43,976 nucleotides of DNA, from NCBI GenBank assembly GCA_000421085.1, contig ATWE01000028.1, positions 1-43,976 of the forward strand. Reading direction: 5' to 3'. The notes under the pieces were generated by a model. That model was given only the letters and a program-made list of their open reading frames with translations. It was not told the DNA's origin and searched no databases. The translations under genes and the position numbers were made by a program. Below, piece after piece: positions 1 through 8,188 of this stretch. Within the stretch, counting starts at the first letter, position 1; every line of letters begins with the position of its first letter. Origin of the DNA: Ensifer sp. USDA 6670 (GTDB lineage: Bacteria > Pseudomonadota > Alphaproteobacteria > Rhizobiales > Rhizobiaceae).

Positions 1-596
1 CCCTTGAACGACGGCAGGAAGGAGTGGTGGATGTTGATGATCTTCCCCGACATCTTCTTGCACAGCGCATCCGAAAGCACCTGCATGTAGCGGGCAAGCA
101 CGATCAGCTCGGCGCCGGTCTGCTCGACGACGTCCATCAGCTGGGCTTCGGCCTTCGGCTTGTTCTCCTTCGTCACCTTGATGCAGTGGAAGGGGATGTC
201 GTGGTTGACGACCACCTTCTGGTAGTCGAAGTGGTTGGAAACGACGCCGACGATGTCGATCGGCAAGGCGCCGATCTTCCAGCGGTAGAGAAGATCGTTC
301 AGGCAATGGCCGAAACGCGACACCATGAGCAGCACCTTCATGCGCTCCTCGGAATCGCGGATCTCCATCGTCATCTCGAAGCGCTTGATCACCGGCTCGA
401 AGCCTTCGCGCAGCTCTTCGAGCTTCGCGCCTTCCTGGCTGATGAAGGTGAGGCGCATGAAGAACAGTCCCGTCTGGAAATCGTCGAACTGCGAGCTGTC
501 GCTGATATAGCAGCCCTTTTCGGCGAGATAGCCGGTAATGGCGGCGACGATGCCGCGAGTGGATTTGCAGCTGACGGTCAGCACATAGCTTTTCAT
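1..596 (-). CDS. purU: Formyltetrahydrofolate deformylase PurU, 5' part only
   Basis: Hydrolyses 10-formyl-THF to formate and THF in the cytoplasm, supplying formate for purine synthesis and balancing one-carbon pools. The 198 visible residues begin MKSYVLTVSC and show an N-terminal ACT domain (about residues 1-80, with an RGIVAAITGYLAEKG stretch) followed by the start of the formyltransferase-fold catalytic domain, including VLARYMQVLS and the INIHHSFLPSFKG block that carries the catalytic His region. The gene runs off the left edge, so the catalytic Asp near the C-terminus is not seen. Start chosen at the ATG ending at 596, which matches the normal PurU N-terminus. It is separated from the next gene by 163 bp and is probably transcribed on its own. 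Confidence 0.95.
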   Translation of the reverse strand, partial: MKSYVLTVSCKSTRGIVAAITGYLAEKGCYISDSSQFDDFQTGLFFMRLTFISQEGAKLEELREGFEPVIKRFEMTMEIRDSEERMKVLLMVSRFGHCLNDLLYRWKIGALPIDIVGVVSNHFDYQKVVVNHDIPFHCIKVTKENKPKAEAQLMDVVEQTGAELIVLARYMQVLSDALCKKMSGKIINIHHSFLPSFK

Positions 597-759
597 CGAT
601 GAATCTCTCGTTTTTGAGGTGTTCCCACGCCCCCTTACACGGGCAGTCGCGCAAAACCTAGCTTGGCGATCTGCGGCCTGCCGATCCATTCGCGACATCG
701 GCTTGGCGGAACGGGCCACACCGATGTGCGGAATGACGAAATCGCATCCGGACGGGCGT

Positions 760-1428
760 TCAAGGTCTTGCGCGGTCGGGATGCGCCCTCTGGAAGGCGT
801 CGATGGCAGCGCAGCGGCTATCTATGGCGACGACCCGCGGGCAGGCCGATAGATCGACGTCCCAGCGCCGCGCATTGTAGACCTGGGGCACGAGGCAGAG
901 ATCCGCCATTGTCGGACGATCGCCATGGCAGAATGCACCGGTCGCGGGGTGGTCCAGCATACGCTCGAAGGCAGCGAGCCCCTCGCCGATGAACTTCTGC
1001 ATCCACTCGCGCCGCGCGGCCTCGCCATCGTCGGCGCCCGCCATCACATGGGCGACGACGCCGAGATTGCAGACGGGATGGATATCCATCGCCACCGCAT
1101 AGGAAAGCGCGCGGACGCGTTGCCGGTCGATGGGATGGGCCGGGAGGAAACCCGTCCCATCCCGCGTCTCCGCAAGATATTCTATGATCGCGAGCGACTG
1201 GGTGAGGCGCTCGCCGTCGATGTCGAGCACCGGCACCAGTCCCTGCGGATTCCGCGCGAGATGCTCCGGCGCGCGATGAGCCTTTGCGAGCAGGTCGACC
1301 GGAACGGAGCGATAGGCTTCGCCGCTCAGGTTGAGGGCGATCCGCACCCGGTAGCTCGCCGACGAGCGCCAATAGTCGTAAAGAACGGTTTCGTTCGCCA
1401 CCCCGGCCTCCGCCTCGCCGAATCTCAT
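760..1428 (-). CDS. maiA: Maleylacetoacetate isomerase (GST zeta family)
   Basis: Isomerises 4-maleylacetoacetate to 4-fumarylacetoacetate with glutathione, the penultimate step of tyrosine/homogentisate degradation. The 222-aa protein has a thioredoxin-like N-terminal domain with YWRSSASYRVRIAL (residues 19-32), the GLVPVLD and QSLAIIEYLAE glutathione-site motifs, and an all-helical C-terminal domain. The zeta-class SSCS motif reads SSAS here, so the active-site Cys of the mammalian enzyme is Ala, which I recall being common in bacterial forms. Its ATG overlaps the fahA stop as ATGA (1425-1428), so translation is coupled; an upstream in-frame start would lie inside fahA and is unlikely. Last gene of hmgA-fahA-maiA. 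Confidence 0.92.
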   Translation of the reverse strand: MRFGEAEAGVANETVLYDYWRSSASYRVRIALNLSGEAYRSVPVDLLAKAHRAPEHLARNPQGLVPVLDIDGERLTQSLAIIEYLAETRDGTGFLPAHPIDRQRVRALSYAVAMDIHPVCNLGVVAHVMAGADDGEAARREWMQKFIGEGLAAFERMLDHPATGAFCHGDRPTMADLCLVPQVYNARRWDVDLSACPRVVAIDSRCAAIDAFQRAHPDRARP

Positions 1429-2441
1429 CCGCGCTCGAACTTTCCGACCTTCTGCTCGATCGCGCCGAAAATCGAATGGCCGGTACGATCTTTCATCTCG
1501 ATGCGGACGACATCGCCGAATTTCAGGAATTGGGTCTTCGGCGCACCGTCTTCGATCGTCTCGATCATGCGCAACTCGGCGATGCACGAATAACCGGCCC
1601 CACCCTTGGAGACCGGCTTGCCCGGCCCGCCGTCAAGCTTGTTCGAAACAGTACCCGAGCCGATAATCGTGCCGGCGGAAAGTGGCCTTGTGCGCGCGGC
1701 ATGCATGATGAGCTGCGGGAAATCAAAGGTCATGTCGGTACCCGCATCGGCCCGACCGAAGGCGCCGCCGTTGAGATCGACGTGGAGCGGCAGATGCAGC
1801 TTCCCGCCATCCCAGGCATCGCCGAGTTCGCCGGGCGTCGCCGCGACCGGAGAGAAGGCGGAGGAGGGCTTCGATTGATAGAAGCCGAAGCCCTTGGCGA
1901 GTTCGCCCGGAATGAGGCCCCGCAGGGAGACGTCGTTGACGAGCATGACCAGGCGGATCGCTGCCTTCGCCTCCTCGAGCGTCGCGCCCATCGCGACGTC
2001 GTCGACGATCACTGCGACTTCGCCTTCCATATCGATGCCCCAGCCCTCGTCGGCCATCAAAATGGGGTCGCGCGGCCCGAGGAAACTGTCGGAGCCGCCC
2101 TGGTAGATCAGCGGATCTGTCCAGAAGCTTGCCGGCATCTCGGCATTGCGCGCCTTTCTGACGAGCTCGACGTGATTGACATAGGCCGAACCGTCCGCCC
2201 ACTGAAAGGCACGCGGCAGCGGCGAGGCTGCGTCGTGCTCATGGAATCTCATGGTCGGCTGCGCCCCGGTCTCGATCCCCTCGGCGACGCGCTCCAGCCG
2301 CGGACCTGCATGCGCCCAGTCGTCAAGCGCTGCCTGCAGCGTGCGGGCGATATGACCCACCTCGGAGCAGCGGGTCAGGTCTTTCGAGACCACGACGAGC
2401 TTGCCGTCGCGGGTGGAATCTTTCAGCGTCGCGAGTTTCAT
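1425..2441 (-). CDS. fahA: Fumarylacetoacetase (FAH family)
   Basis: Hydrolyses 4-fumarylacetoacetate to fumarate and acetoacetate, the last step of the homogentisate pathway. The protein has 338 aa, the length of the shorter bacterial fumarylacetoacetases. The C-terminal FAH catalytic domain is clear: an E-x-E pair at E139/E141 (in DMEGEVAVIVDD) and D170 in MLVNDVSLR fit the divalent-metal ligands, and GSGTVSN and SKGGAGYSCIAE are conserved later. Start at the ATG ending at 2441 (MKLATLKD). It lies 80 bp downstream of hmgA and overlaps maiA by 4 bp, so it is the middle gene of the operon. Confidence 0.93.
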   Translation of the reverse strand: MKLATLKDSTRDGKLVVVSKDLTRCSEVGHIARTLQAALDDWAHAGPRLERVAEGIETGAQPTMRFHEHDAASPLPRAFQWADGSAYVNHVELVRKARNAEMPASFWTDPLIYQGGSDSFLGPRDPILMADEGWGIDMEGEVAVIVDDVAMGATLEEAKAAIRLVMLVNDVSLRGLIPGELAKGFGFYQSKPSSAFSPVAATPGELGDAWDGGKLHLPLHVDLNGGAFGRADAGTDMTFDFPQLIMHAARTRPLSAGTIIGSGTVSNKLDGGPGKPVSKGGAGYSCIAELRMIETIEDGAPKTQFLKFGDVVRIEMKDRTGHSIFGAIEQKVGKFERG

Positions 2442-2521
2442 GGAGTGGTGTTCCCGATGCGTTGTTGATCCTCGCCGGGCGGCGCGGATATTTGCAGCAT
2501 GTCACGGTTCGGCCGCGGAAG

Positions 2522-3880
2522 TCACTTGATTCCAGGCGTGCCGTCGAATTTCCGTTCCAGGCCGGACCAGCAATCCACGTAGTCGTCCTGCAGCGTCTCG
2601 AGCTCTGCGGCAAACGTCGTCAGCTGCTGAGGGAAGCGGGTCTCGAACATGAACGCCATGGTGTTGTCGAGCTTCACCGGCTTCAGTTCGCCGTTCGACG
2701 CCTTCTCGAAACCGGAAAAGTCGGGCCCGTGCGCCAGCATCATGTTGTGCAGGCTCATGCCGCCCGGAACGAACCCCTCCTCCTTCGCATCGTAGCGCCC
2801 GTAGATCAGGCCCATGAACTCGCTCATGATGTTGCGGTGATACCAGGGCGGGCGGAACGTATGTTCGGCGACCAGCCAGCGCGGCGGGAATATGACCAAG
2901 TCGACATTGGCGGTCCCCTCCTCTCCCGAAGGCGCCGTCAGCACCGTGAATATGGACGGATCGGGATGGTCGAACAGGATCGCGCCGACGGGCGAGAAGG
3001 TCTTGAGGTCGTATTTGTAGGGCGCGTAATTGCCGTGCCAGGCGACGACGTCGAGCGGCGAATGGCCGATCTCGACCATATGGAAGGAGGCGCACCATTT
3101 CACCTGTACCCGGCACGGCGTTTCCTTGTCCTCGTAGGAGGCAACCGGCGTCTTGAAGTCGCGCGGATTGGCGAGGCAATTGGCGCCGATCGGGCCGCGA
3201 TCCGGGAGCGTGAACTTCGCGCCGTAATTCTCGCAGATGTAGCCGCGCCAGACCTTCTCCTCTCCGAGGCGAGTGACCTTGAACATCATGCCGCGCGGTA
3301 TGAGGCAGATTTCCGACGGCTCCACGTCCATCCTGCCGAGTTCGGTGAAGACCTGGATCGCACCCGTTTCCGGAACGATCAGCAACTCGCCGTCGGCGTT
3401 GAAGAAATAGTCGTCCACCATGTCGGCATTGAAGGCATAGACATGCGCGGCCATGCCGGCCTGCGTCAGCGCGTCGCCCGCCGTCGTCATCGTGCGGATG
3501 CCTTGAAGGAAGTCCAGCGCTTCCGCGGGCGCCGGCAAAGGACTCCAGCGCAACTGCCCGAGCGCCAGGGAATGCTCGGCCACATGCGGCGCCGTCTTCC
3601 AGTGCGGATAGTCGATCTTGCGGAAGCGTCCGGTGTGGCGGACGCTCGGTCGGATACGGTAGAGCCAGGAGCGCTCGTTGGTGCCGCGGGGTGCGGTAAA
3701 GGGTGAGCCGGACAGCTGTTCGGCATAAAGGCCGTAATTGCATTTCTGCGGGCTGTTCTGCCCCTGTGGCAGTGCTCCGGGCAGGCTTTCCGTCTCGAAG
3801 TCGTTGCCGAATCCAGGCATATAGCCGGCCGCGCGCTGCTGACCAGAACCTACGGGCCGCTGTTTTTCCACCTCCAACAT
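2522..3880 (-). CDS. hmgA: Homogentisate 1,2-dioxygenase
   Basis: Non-haem Fe(II) enzyme that opens homogentisate to maleylacetoacetate. The length of 452 aa is typical. The C-terminal cupin core contains [17 protein letters not shown] and [11 protein letters not shown]348, E354 and H384 align with the human iron ligands H335, E341 and H371 at a constant offset of 13. The N-terminus has [19 protein letters not shown], the usual signature. Start at the ATG ending at 3880, preceded by GAGGAGG 8-9 bases upstream. First gene of hmgA-fahA-maiA, divergent from the MarR gene; the 79-bp spacer holds two palindromes, so substrate-responsive repression by the MarR protein is likely. Confidence 0.97.
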   Translation of the reverse strand: MLEVEKQRPVGSGQQRAAGYMPGFGNDFETESLPGALPQGQNSPQKCNYGLYAEQLSGSPFTAPRGTNERSWLYRIRPSVRHTGRFRKIDYPHWKTAPHVAEHSLALGQLRWSPLPAPAEALDFLQGIRTMTTAGDALTQAGMAAHVYAFNADMVDDYFFNADGELLIVPETGAIQVFTELGRMDVEPSEICLIPRGMMFKVTRLGEEKVWRGYICENYGAKFTLPDRGPIGANCLANPRDFKTPVASYEDKETPCRVQVKWCASFHMVEIGHSPLDVVAWHGNYAPYKYDLKTFSPVGAILFDHPDPSIFTVLTAPSGEEGTANVDLVIFPPRWLVAEHTFRPPWYHRNIMSEFMGLIYGRYDAKEEGFVPGGMSLHNMMLAHGPDFSGFEKASNGELKPVKLDNTMAFMFETRFPQQLTTFAAELETLQDDYVDCWSGLERKFDGTPGIK

Positions 3881-3903
3881 GACTTGAGCCTCCTCTTTCC
3901 TTC

Positions 3904-3927
3904 ATTGTATTAGTTACAATCGTAACT
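3904..3927. promoter_or_regulatory. Overlapping palindromes in the hmgA/marR spacer (likely MarR operator)
   Basis: Two perfect inverted repeats overlap between the divergent hmgA and marR genes: ATTGTA-N5-TACAAT (3904-3920) and AGTTAC-N4-GTAACT (3912-3927). A further half-site GTAACT lies at 3937-3942, 15 bp from its partner. Size and position fit a MarR-type dimer site controlling both promoters; binding itself is inference. Confidence 0.6.
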
Positions 3928-3959
3928 GTCGGTTTTGTAACTATCAAGGAAGGAAGGCC

Positions 3960-4406
3960 ATGGCCGAGGAGCGGTTCGAACTGGAGACTTTCCTGCCTTA
4001 TCGGCTGAACCGGGCGGCGGAATTCGTCGCCCTCCGCTTTGCCGCACAATACAAAGCGCGTTACCAGCTGACGCGGCCGGAATGGCGAACGCTTGCGGCA
4101 CTCGGCAGCTCCCGCCGCAGCATGACGGCAACCGAAATCGGCGCGCACTCCACCATGCACAAGACGAAAGTAAGCCGCGCAGTCTTCAGCCTCGAGCAGC
4201 GCCGCTGGTTGAAGCGCGAGGAGGACGGGCGAGACCGACGTTTCGAGCATCTGGCGCTGACGCCGACGGGCCGGCAGGCTTATCAGGAGCTGACGGAGCT
4301 TGCGAGCGACTATCAGGCGGAGCTGCATTCCATGCTGGGGGCAGAGAATATGGAGGCGCTCTCGCAGGGCCTGGGCGCCGTGGAGCGGGCGATAAACAAT
4401 CGCTAG
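3960..4406 (+). CDS. MarR-family regulator of the homogentisate operon (probable)
   Basis: Winged-helix MarR family protein of 148 aa. The helix-turn-helix lies at about residues 52-85 (MTATEIGAHSTMHKTKVSRA) and the wing carries REEDGRDRR (87-94), the family signature. N- and C-terminal helices form the usual dimer region. The ATG follows AAGGAAGG. Divergent from hmgA with the palindromes between them, so it is probably an HmgR-like repressor released by homogentisate or a related aromatic acid. The ligand is inferred from context only. Confidence 0.88.
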   Translation: MAEERFELETFLPYRLNRAAEFVALRFAAQYKARYQLTRPEWRTLAALGSSRRSMTATEIGAHSTMHKTKVSRAVFSLEQRRWLKREEDGRDRRFEHLALTPTGRQAYQELTELASDYQAELHSMLGAENMEALSQGLGAVERAINNR

Positions 4407-4455
4407 GGCGACCGCTTCCCCCTTGCGTGGAGAGGCCGAGGAGAGGCTCTGCCGC

Positions 4456-4935
4456 CTACCCCTTCATCCGCGCCGGTATCGGCAGCCCCTCGAAACTCTT
4501 GAGCGTCTCCAGCACGATCGATGTCTTGACGTGCTGCACGCTGTCATGCGGCAGGAGGACTTCATTGACGAAGCGGGAGAGACCGGCAAGATCCGGCGTG
4601 ACGACGCGCAGGTGGTAGTCCATTTCTCCGGTCAGAGCGTAGGCCTCCAGCACCTCCGGCAGAGCCGAGACAAGATTGGCGAAACGCTTGGCATTGTCGC
4701 GATTGTGCGTGGCCAGCGTGACCGAAATAACCACCATCAGATCGAGCCCCAGCTTCTGACGGTCGATTTGCGCCTGATAGCCGGTGATGAACCCCTCCGC
4801 CTCCAGGCGCGTACGCCGGCGCGAACATTGCGAAGGAGACAGCGCAACGCGCTCGGACAATTCATTGTTGGTCAGATGGCCATCGCGCTGCAGTTCGCTC
4901 AGGATCTTGAGGTCGAATCCGTCAAGCAGCTCCAT
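4456..4935 (-). CDS. Lrp/AsnC-family regulator
   Basis: 159 aa with an N-terminal helix-turn-helix (residues 7-50; LTNNELSERVALSPSQCSRR) and a C-terminal RAM/AsnC ligand-binding and oligomerisation domain (LMVVISVTL, GEMDYHLRVVTPDL, SIVLETLKSFEGLPI). Divergent from hppD with a 130-bp spacer, so it probably senses tyrosine, phenylalanine or a derived keto acid and controls hppD. The spacer has an 11-bp near repeat ATTCATGCACC/ATTCATGCGCC 31 bp apart, one copy overlapping this gene's start. Start at MELLDGFD, the usual distance from the HTH. Confidence 0.9.
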   Translation of the reverse strand: MELLDGFDLKILSELQRDGHLTNNELSERVALSPSQCSRRRTRLEAEGFITGYQAQIDRQKLGLDLMVVISVTLATHNRDNAKRFANLVSALPEVLEAYALTGEMDYHLRVVTPDLAGLSRFVNEVLLPHDSVQHVKTSIVLETLKSFEGLPIPARMKG

Positions 4936-5065
4936 TCATGCACCCTCACACGCTTCCCTGCACAATTCATGCGCCTTTCTTGCCGAATCGCGCGAGAATA
5001 CAAGCACCATGCATCGGAACTGCGCCATAATCCAGCAAAGTTTGGAGGACTAGAGGAGACCGACG

Positions 5066-6178
5066 ATGGGCCCGTTCCCACATGATGCACCGCCCCCGGC
5101 GATTTCGGCGGACAACCCCGCCGGGACCGACGGTTTCGAGTTTGTGGAGTTCGCCCACCCGGAGCCGGAGAAGCTTGCGGAGCTCTTCGGCCGCATGGGC
5201 TATACGCCGGTCGCCAGGCACAAGACCAAGGACATCACCGTCTGGCGCCAGGGCGATATCAACTATGTCCTGAACGCGGACGCCGGATCGCACGCCATGC
5301 GCTTCGTTGCCGAGCACGGGCCCTGCGCCCCGTCGATGGCCTGGCGCGTCGTCGACGCGAAGCATGCTTTCGAGCACGCCGTTGCCAGGGGCGCCGAAGC
5401 CTATACCGGCAGCGACAAGTGCCTGGACGTGCCGGCGATCGTCGGCATCGGCGGCTCGCTTCTCTATTTCGTGGAAGCCTATGGCGAAAAGGGATCAGCC
5501 TACGACGCCGAGTTCGAATGGCTGGGAGAGCGTGACCCGAAGCCGGCCGGTGTCGGCTTCTACTATCTCGACCACCTGACCCACAACGTCTATCGCGGCA
5601 ACATGGACAAGTGGTGGGCCTTCTATCGCGAACTCTTCAATTTCAAGCAGATCCATTTCTTCGACATCGATGGCCGCATCACCGGCCTCGTCAGCCGGGC
5701 GATTACCTCGCCCTGCGGCAAGATCCGCATTCCCCTGAACGAGTCGAAGGACGACACGAGCCAGATCGAGGAATATCTGAAGAAGTACAAGGGCGAAGGC
5801 ATCCAGCACATCGCCGTCGGTACCGAGGCGATCTACGATGCGACCGACAAGCTCGCCGCGAACGGCCTGAAGTTCATGCCGGGGCCGCCGGAAACCTATT
5901 ACGAAATGTCCCATCAGCGCGTTCACGGACACGACGAGCCGATCGACCGGATGAAGACACACGGCATCCTGATCGACGGCGAGGGCGTGGTGAATGGCGG
6001 CATGACGAAGATCCTGCTGCAGATCTTCTCGCGCACGGTGATCGGTCCGATCTTCTTCGAATTCATTCAGCGCAAGGGCGACGAGGGCTTCGGCGAGGGC
6101 AATTTCCGCGCATTGTTCGAATCGATCGAAGCCGATCAGATCCGGCGCGGCGTCCTTGGCCACGAGGCCGCGGAATAG
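5066..6178 (+). CDS. hppD: 4-hydroxyphenylpyruvate dioxygenase
   Basis: Converts 4-hydroxyphenylpyruvate to homogentisate, feeding HmgA, FahA and MaiA encoded just upstream. 370 aa with two vicinal-oxygen-chelate domains. The Fe(II) ligands are recognisable as H170 (YYLDHLTHNVYRG), H248 (GIQHIAVG) and E332 (IFFEFIQRKG). The C-terminal helix region GEGNFRALFESIE that closes the active site is present. The ATG at 5066 is preceded by GAGGAG. Divergent from the Lrp-type gene, and followed by a strong GC-rich hairpin, so it is probably monocistronic. Confidence 0.97.
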   Translation: MGPFPHDAPPPAISADNPAGTDGFEFVEFAHPEPEKLAELFGRMGYTPVARHKTKDITVWRQGDINYVLNADAGSHAMRFVAEHGPCAPSMAWRVVDAKHAFEHAVARGAEAYTGSDKCLDVPAIVGIGGSLLYFVEAYGEKGSAYDAEFEWLGERDPKPAGVGFYYLDHLTHNVYRGNMDKWWAFYRELFNFKQIHFFDIDGRITGLVSRAITSPCGKIRIPLNESKDDTSQIEEYLKKYKGEGIQHIAVGTEAIYDATDKLAANGLKFMPGPPETYYEMSHQRVHGHDEPIDRMKTHGILIDGEGVVNGGMTKILLQIFSRTVIGPIFFEFIQRKGDEGFGEGNFRALFESIEADQIRRGVLGHEAAE

Positions 6179-6210
6179 CGGCTGCGATGTCCAGTATAGC
6201 CGGAACATGT

Positions 6211-6251
6211 GGGCTGCGGCGCGGCGCCGTAGAGACGCCGCGCGGCAGCCC
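6211..6251 (+). terminator. GC-rich hairpin after hppD
   Basis: A stem of about 15 bp with one G-G mismatch: GGGCTGC (6211-6217) pairs with GCAGCCC (6245-6251), continuing inward with GCGCGGCG against CGCCGCGC. It lies 32 bp after the hppD stop. There is no T-tract, so this is either a terminator without a clear U-run or an RNA 3'-end stabiliser. Confidence 0.5.
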
Positions 6252-6261
6252 GCGTTAGCCT

Positions 6262-6380
6262 AGATCACGACGCTTTAGGTCGGGTCGACCTACAAGCATG
6301 AACGTGACCGATTCCAAGAATTCGAAACGCGGGATGCGGGCGGAAACCGCACACACCTTTCCTCATCCCGCTCTAGCTTT
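6262..6380 (+). repeat. RIME-like mosaic palindromic repeat, copy A
   Basis: About 115 bp, matching copies at 16490-16601 (same orientation) and 17889-18004 (inverted). Order of parts: AGGTCG-N3-CGACCT small palindrome, a CATGAACGTGACCG stretch, then a larger stem GCGGGATG...CATCCCGC enclosing a CGG-rich inner hairpin (GCGGGCGGAAACCGC) and ACACACCTTTCC. Fits the rhizobial intergenic mosaic element (RIME) class. It sits between hppD and the 3' end of the LuxR gene. Confidence 0.8.
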
Positions 6381-6392
6381 AGGGCTCGACGG

Positions 6393-7181
6393 TCAATTGC
6401 GCCAACGCGTCGGCGACGGCGTGCGGGAAGGGCCCACGCCTCCGTCGTTTCTGAAATAGCGGGAGGCCGCCTCGGTGCGATTGCGCACGTTCATCTTCTT
6501 GTAGATGTTGCGCACATGCACCTTGACGGTGTTTTCGGACAGTCCGAGGCGATCTGCGATGATCTTGTTCTGCGTGCCCATGCATATGAGATCGAGAATC
6601 TGGATCTCGCGTGTCGTGAGGACGACCTGGCCAAATCCTTTCCTGCGCTCCGGATCGACATTTTCAGAAGCCGTCTCGTTCCGGGTGGCGAGGTCCCGCT
6701 CTGCGGGATTCTTCGGCGCAAGGCGCCTGAGCAGTGCGGCGGGAAAATGTTCGCCGCCCTTCATCAGGAGGTCGATGGCGGTAAGGCAAACATCGAGGTG
6801 AAGATTCAGGGGCAACACGCCGTGGATCATCCCCTCTTCAACGAGGTGCGAAACCGACGCGTCGAGCCCTTCGGCGTTTTCGACCAGCAGGCCGATCGCT
6901 GCTTTCGGATGGAACTCATGGATCATCCTGATGATCGACGGAAAGTTCGCCGTGGGCACGCGATAAAGCATGACCAGCGTCACATCTACGAGGTTGCCGT
7001 CCAGAAGGTTGTCGGCGTCCGAAAGCCGCACCACTTCCTGGTCCTGAAAACGTGCGCCGATCGCCTGGGTCAGACACTCGGCGAAGAGGTCCGTCCTGGC
7101 GAGCATGACTATTTTGCTTTTCTTCGGTAATACACTTTTGCTGTCTTCGAACCCGCCCAACCCCGAACTCGCACGATACAT
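6393..7181 (-). CDS. LuxR-type regulator with pseudo-receiver domain
   Basis: 262 aa. The C-terminal LuxR/NarL helix-turn-helix is clear at about residues 187-246 (LTTREIQILDLICMG, SENTVKVHVRNIYKKM). The N-terminal ~22-135 region is receiver-like, but the phospho-acceptor Asp position falls in a hydrophobic strand (VDVTLVMLYRVP), so control by phosphorylation is unlikely. Start at the ATG ending at 7181, preceded by GAGGAGGGG; an upstream ATG ending at 7229 has no ribosome site. It diverges from the type I secretion locus over ~1 kb of non-coding DNA, so it may control that locus; this is inference. Confidence 0.85.
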   Translation of the reverse strand: MYRASSGLGGFEDSKSVLPKKSKIVMLARTDLFAECLTQAIGARFQDQEVVRLSDADNLLDGNLVDVTLVMLYRVPTANFPSIIRMIHEFHPKAAIGLLVENAEGLDASVSHLVEEGMIHGVLPLNLHLDVCLTAIDLLMKGGEHFPAALLRRLAPKNPAERDLATRNETASENVDPERRKGFGQVVLTTREIQILDLICMGTQNKIIADRLGLSENTVKVHVRNIYKKMNVRNRTEAASRYFRNDGGVGPSRTPSPTRWRN

Positions 7182-7332
7182 TATCCCCTCCTCGGACTTC
7201 CCCTTGGTTCTTACGGGTTTTTTACCCATGTGGAGAAAGGCCCGCGTTGTGAAAATTTCTTGGTTTAAAAAGAATTTCTAGAAAAAAAGAATTTATGTTG
7301 GCTAATGTATCGTAAATATGGGGGATGTAAAA

Positions 7333-7402
7333 CCGCCCAAAAGGATTAGATGTCGGCCACAATCCTGTCTAAATCGTTCAAGAACGAACCAATTTTGGGC
7401 GG
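7333..7402. other. Nested inverted repeats, possible three-way-junction RNA
   Basis: Perfect outer arms CCGCCCAAAA (7333-7342) and TTTTGGGCGG (7393-7402) enclose two perfect inner hairpins: GGATT (7343-7347) with AATCC (7361-7365), and TCGTTC (7374-7379) with GAACGA (7382-7387). Together they can fold into a closed three-way junction of 70 nt. On the minus strand the outer stem is followed by TTTT. Strand and function are unknown; it could be a small RNA, a leader element or a protein-binding DNA cruciform. Confidence 0.5.
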
Positions 7403-8114
7403 ATCTGCGAGATTCCTGCCGGAGCGGCAATGCCTCTCACGCCTTGCGGCGGACCCTCGGTTTTGAGGGGTGCAGCACCTTACGCAACGTCAGACCCGCG
7501 AAGTTCTCGTAGTAACTCGGACAAGTATTCGCCACTCCGTTTGATGGGGCCGATACTCACATCGGATTATCGCGAACCTAATGCGGTCCACGGCCAAAAC
7601 GGTCAATCGGGCGCTGAGGCGAGCGGCCGACGCACTTTCCGCCACGGAATTCTGCAGCCGGCCTTCGCACCCGCGATCCGAGCGTGGCCCGGCAAGCGAC
7701 CTGCACGACTCCGATCACGATTGTTATGTATTTCCAGGGCGTTAGCGGAGCGGCTGGATCAATGCATGTGCACAGGCATAGCCACAGGAGCGGGAGCTGC
7801 GCTCGAAACGAGCGCGTCTGTTGCGGCGGATCGAACATCGAGCAAAAAATCAGGGACGGCCGGCGCCGGGTCTCATAACCACAATAGGTAGCTTTCACTC
7901 AGCTGCGTTCCAGATCACACTCCAATGGTCGCACCGACGTTTTGTGCGTCTTCGGTCGTTGTTCCGCGTAGAAGATCGGAAGTATAGATATTTACGTTTA
8001 TATGAAAAATCTTATGACTATGAATTACCATACGTATAAATTTAAGCGCTTTGTATCGCGCTAAAATCATTGCAAGCAGAGACGGAAGAATTCATTTCCG
8101 CCAAACCGCCAAAA

Positions 8115-8166
8115 GAGCCAGCGCCTCAAGAATCCTATAAAAGATGAAGGGTTTCGGCGCTGGCTC
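8115..8166 (+). promoter_or_regulatory. 11-bp-stem hairpin just before the secretion-locus start
   Basis: GAGCCAGCGCC (8115-8125) and GGCGCTGGCTC (8156-8166) are perfect 11-bp arms around a 30-nt loop. The hairpin ends 22 nt before the ATG at 8189, just ahead of its ribosome site (GAGGAAG). It could be a translational control element, a transcript-stability element or an attenuator. Confidence 0.55.
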
Positions 8167-8188
8167 CCCCTCTCATGAGGAAGTGCTT

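Larger units (their letters stand above)
7182..8188. other. Long non-coding region between the LuxR gene and secretion locus
   Basis: About 1 kb with no convincing gene. It contains an AT-rich tract at 7245-7320, the nested inverted repeats at 7333-7402, a moderately GC-rich middle without coding character, a second AT-rich stretch at 7970-8060 that could hold promoters, and a leader hairpin at 8115-8166. Open frames at 7430-7891 (+) and 7578-7898 (-) overlap each other, have no good ribosome sites and resemble no family I know. Confidence 0.6.

Noticed and set aside
7430..7891. 153-aa open frame in the non-coding region
   Set aside because: No ribosome site, low-complexity basic composition, overlaps another open frame on the opposite strand, no family seen.
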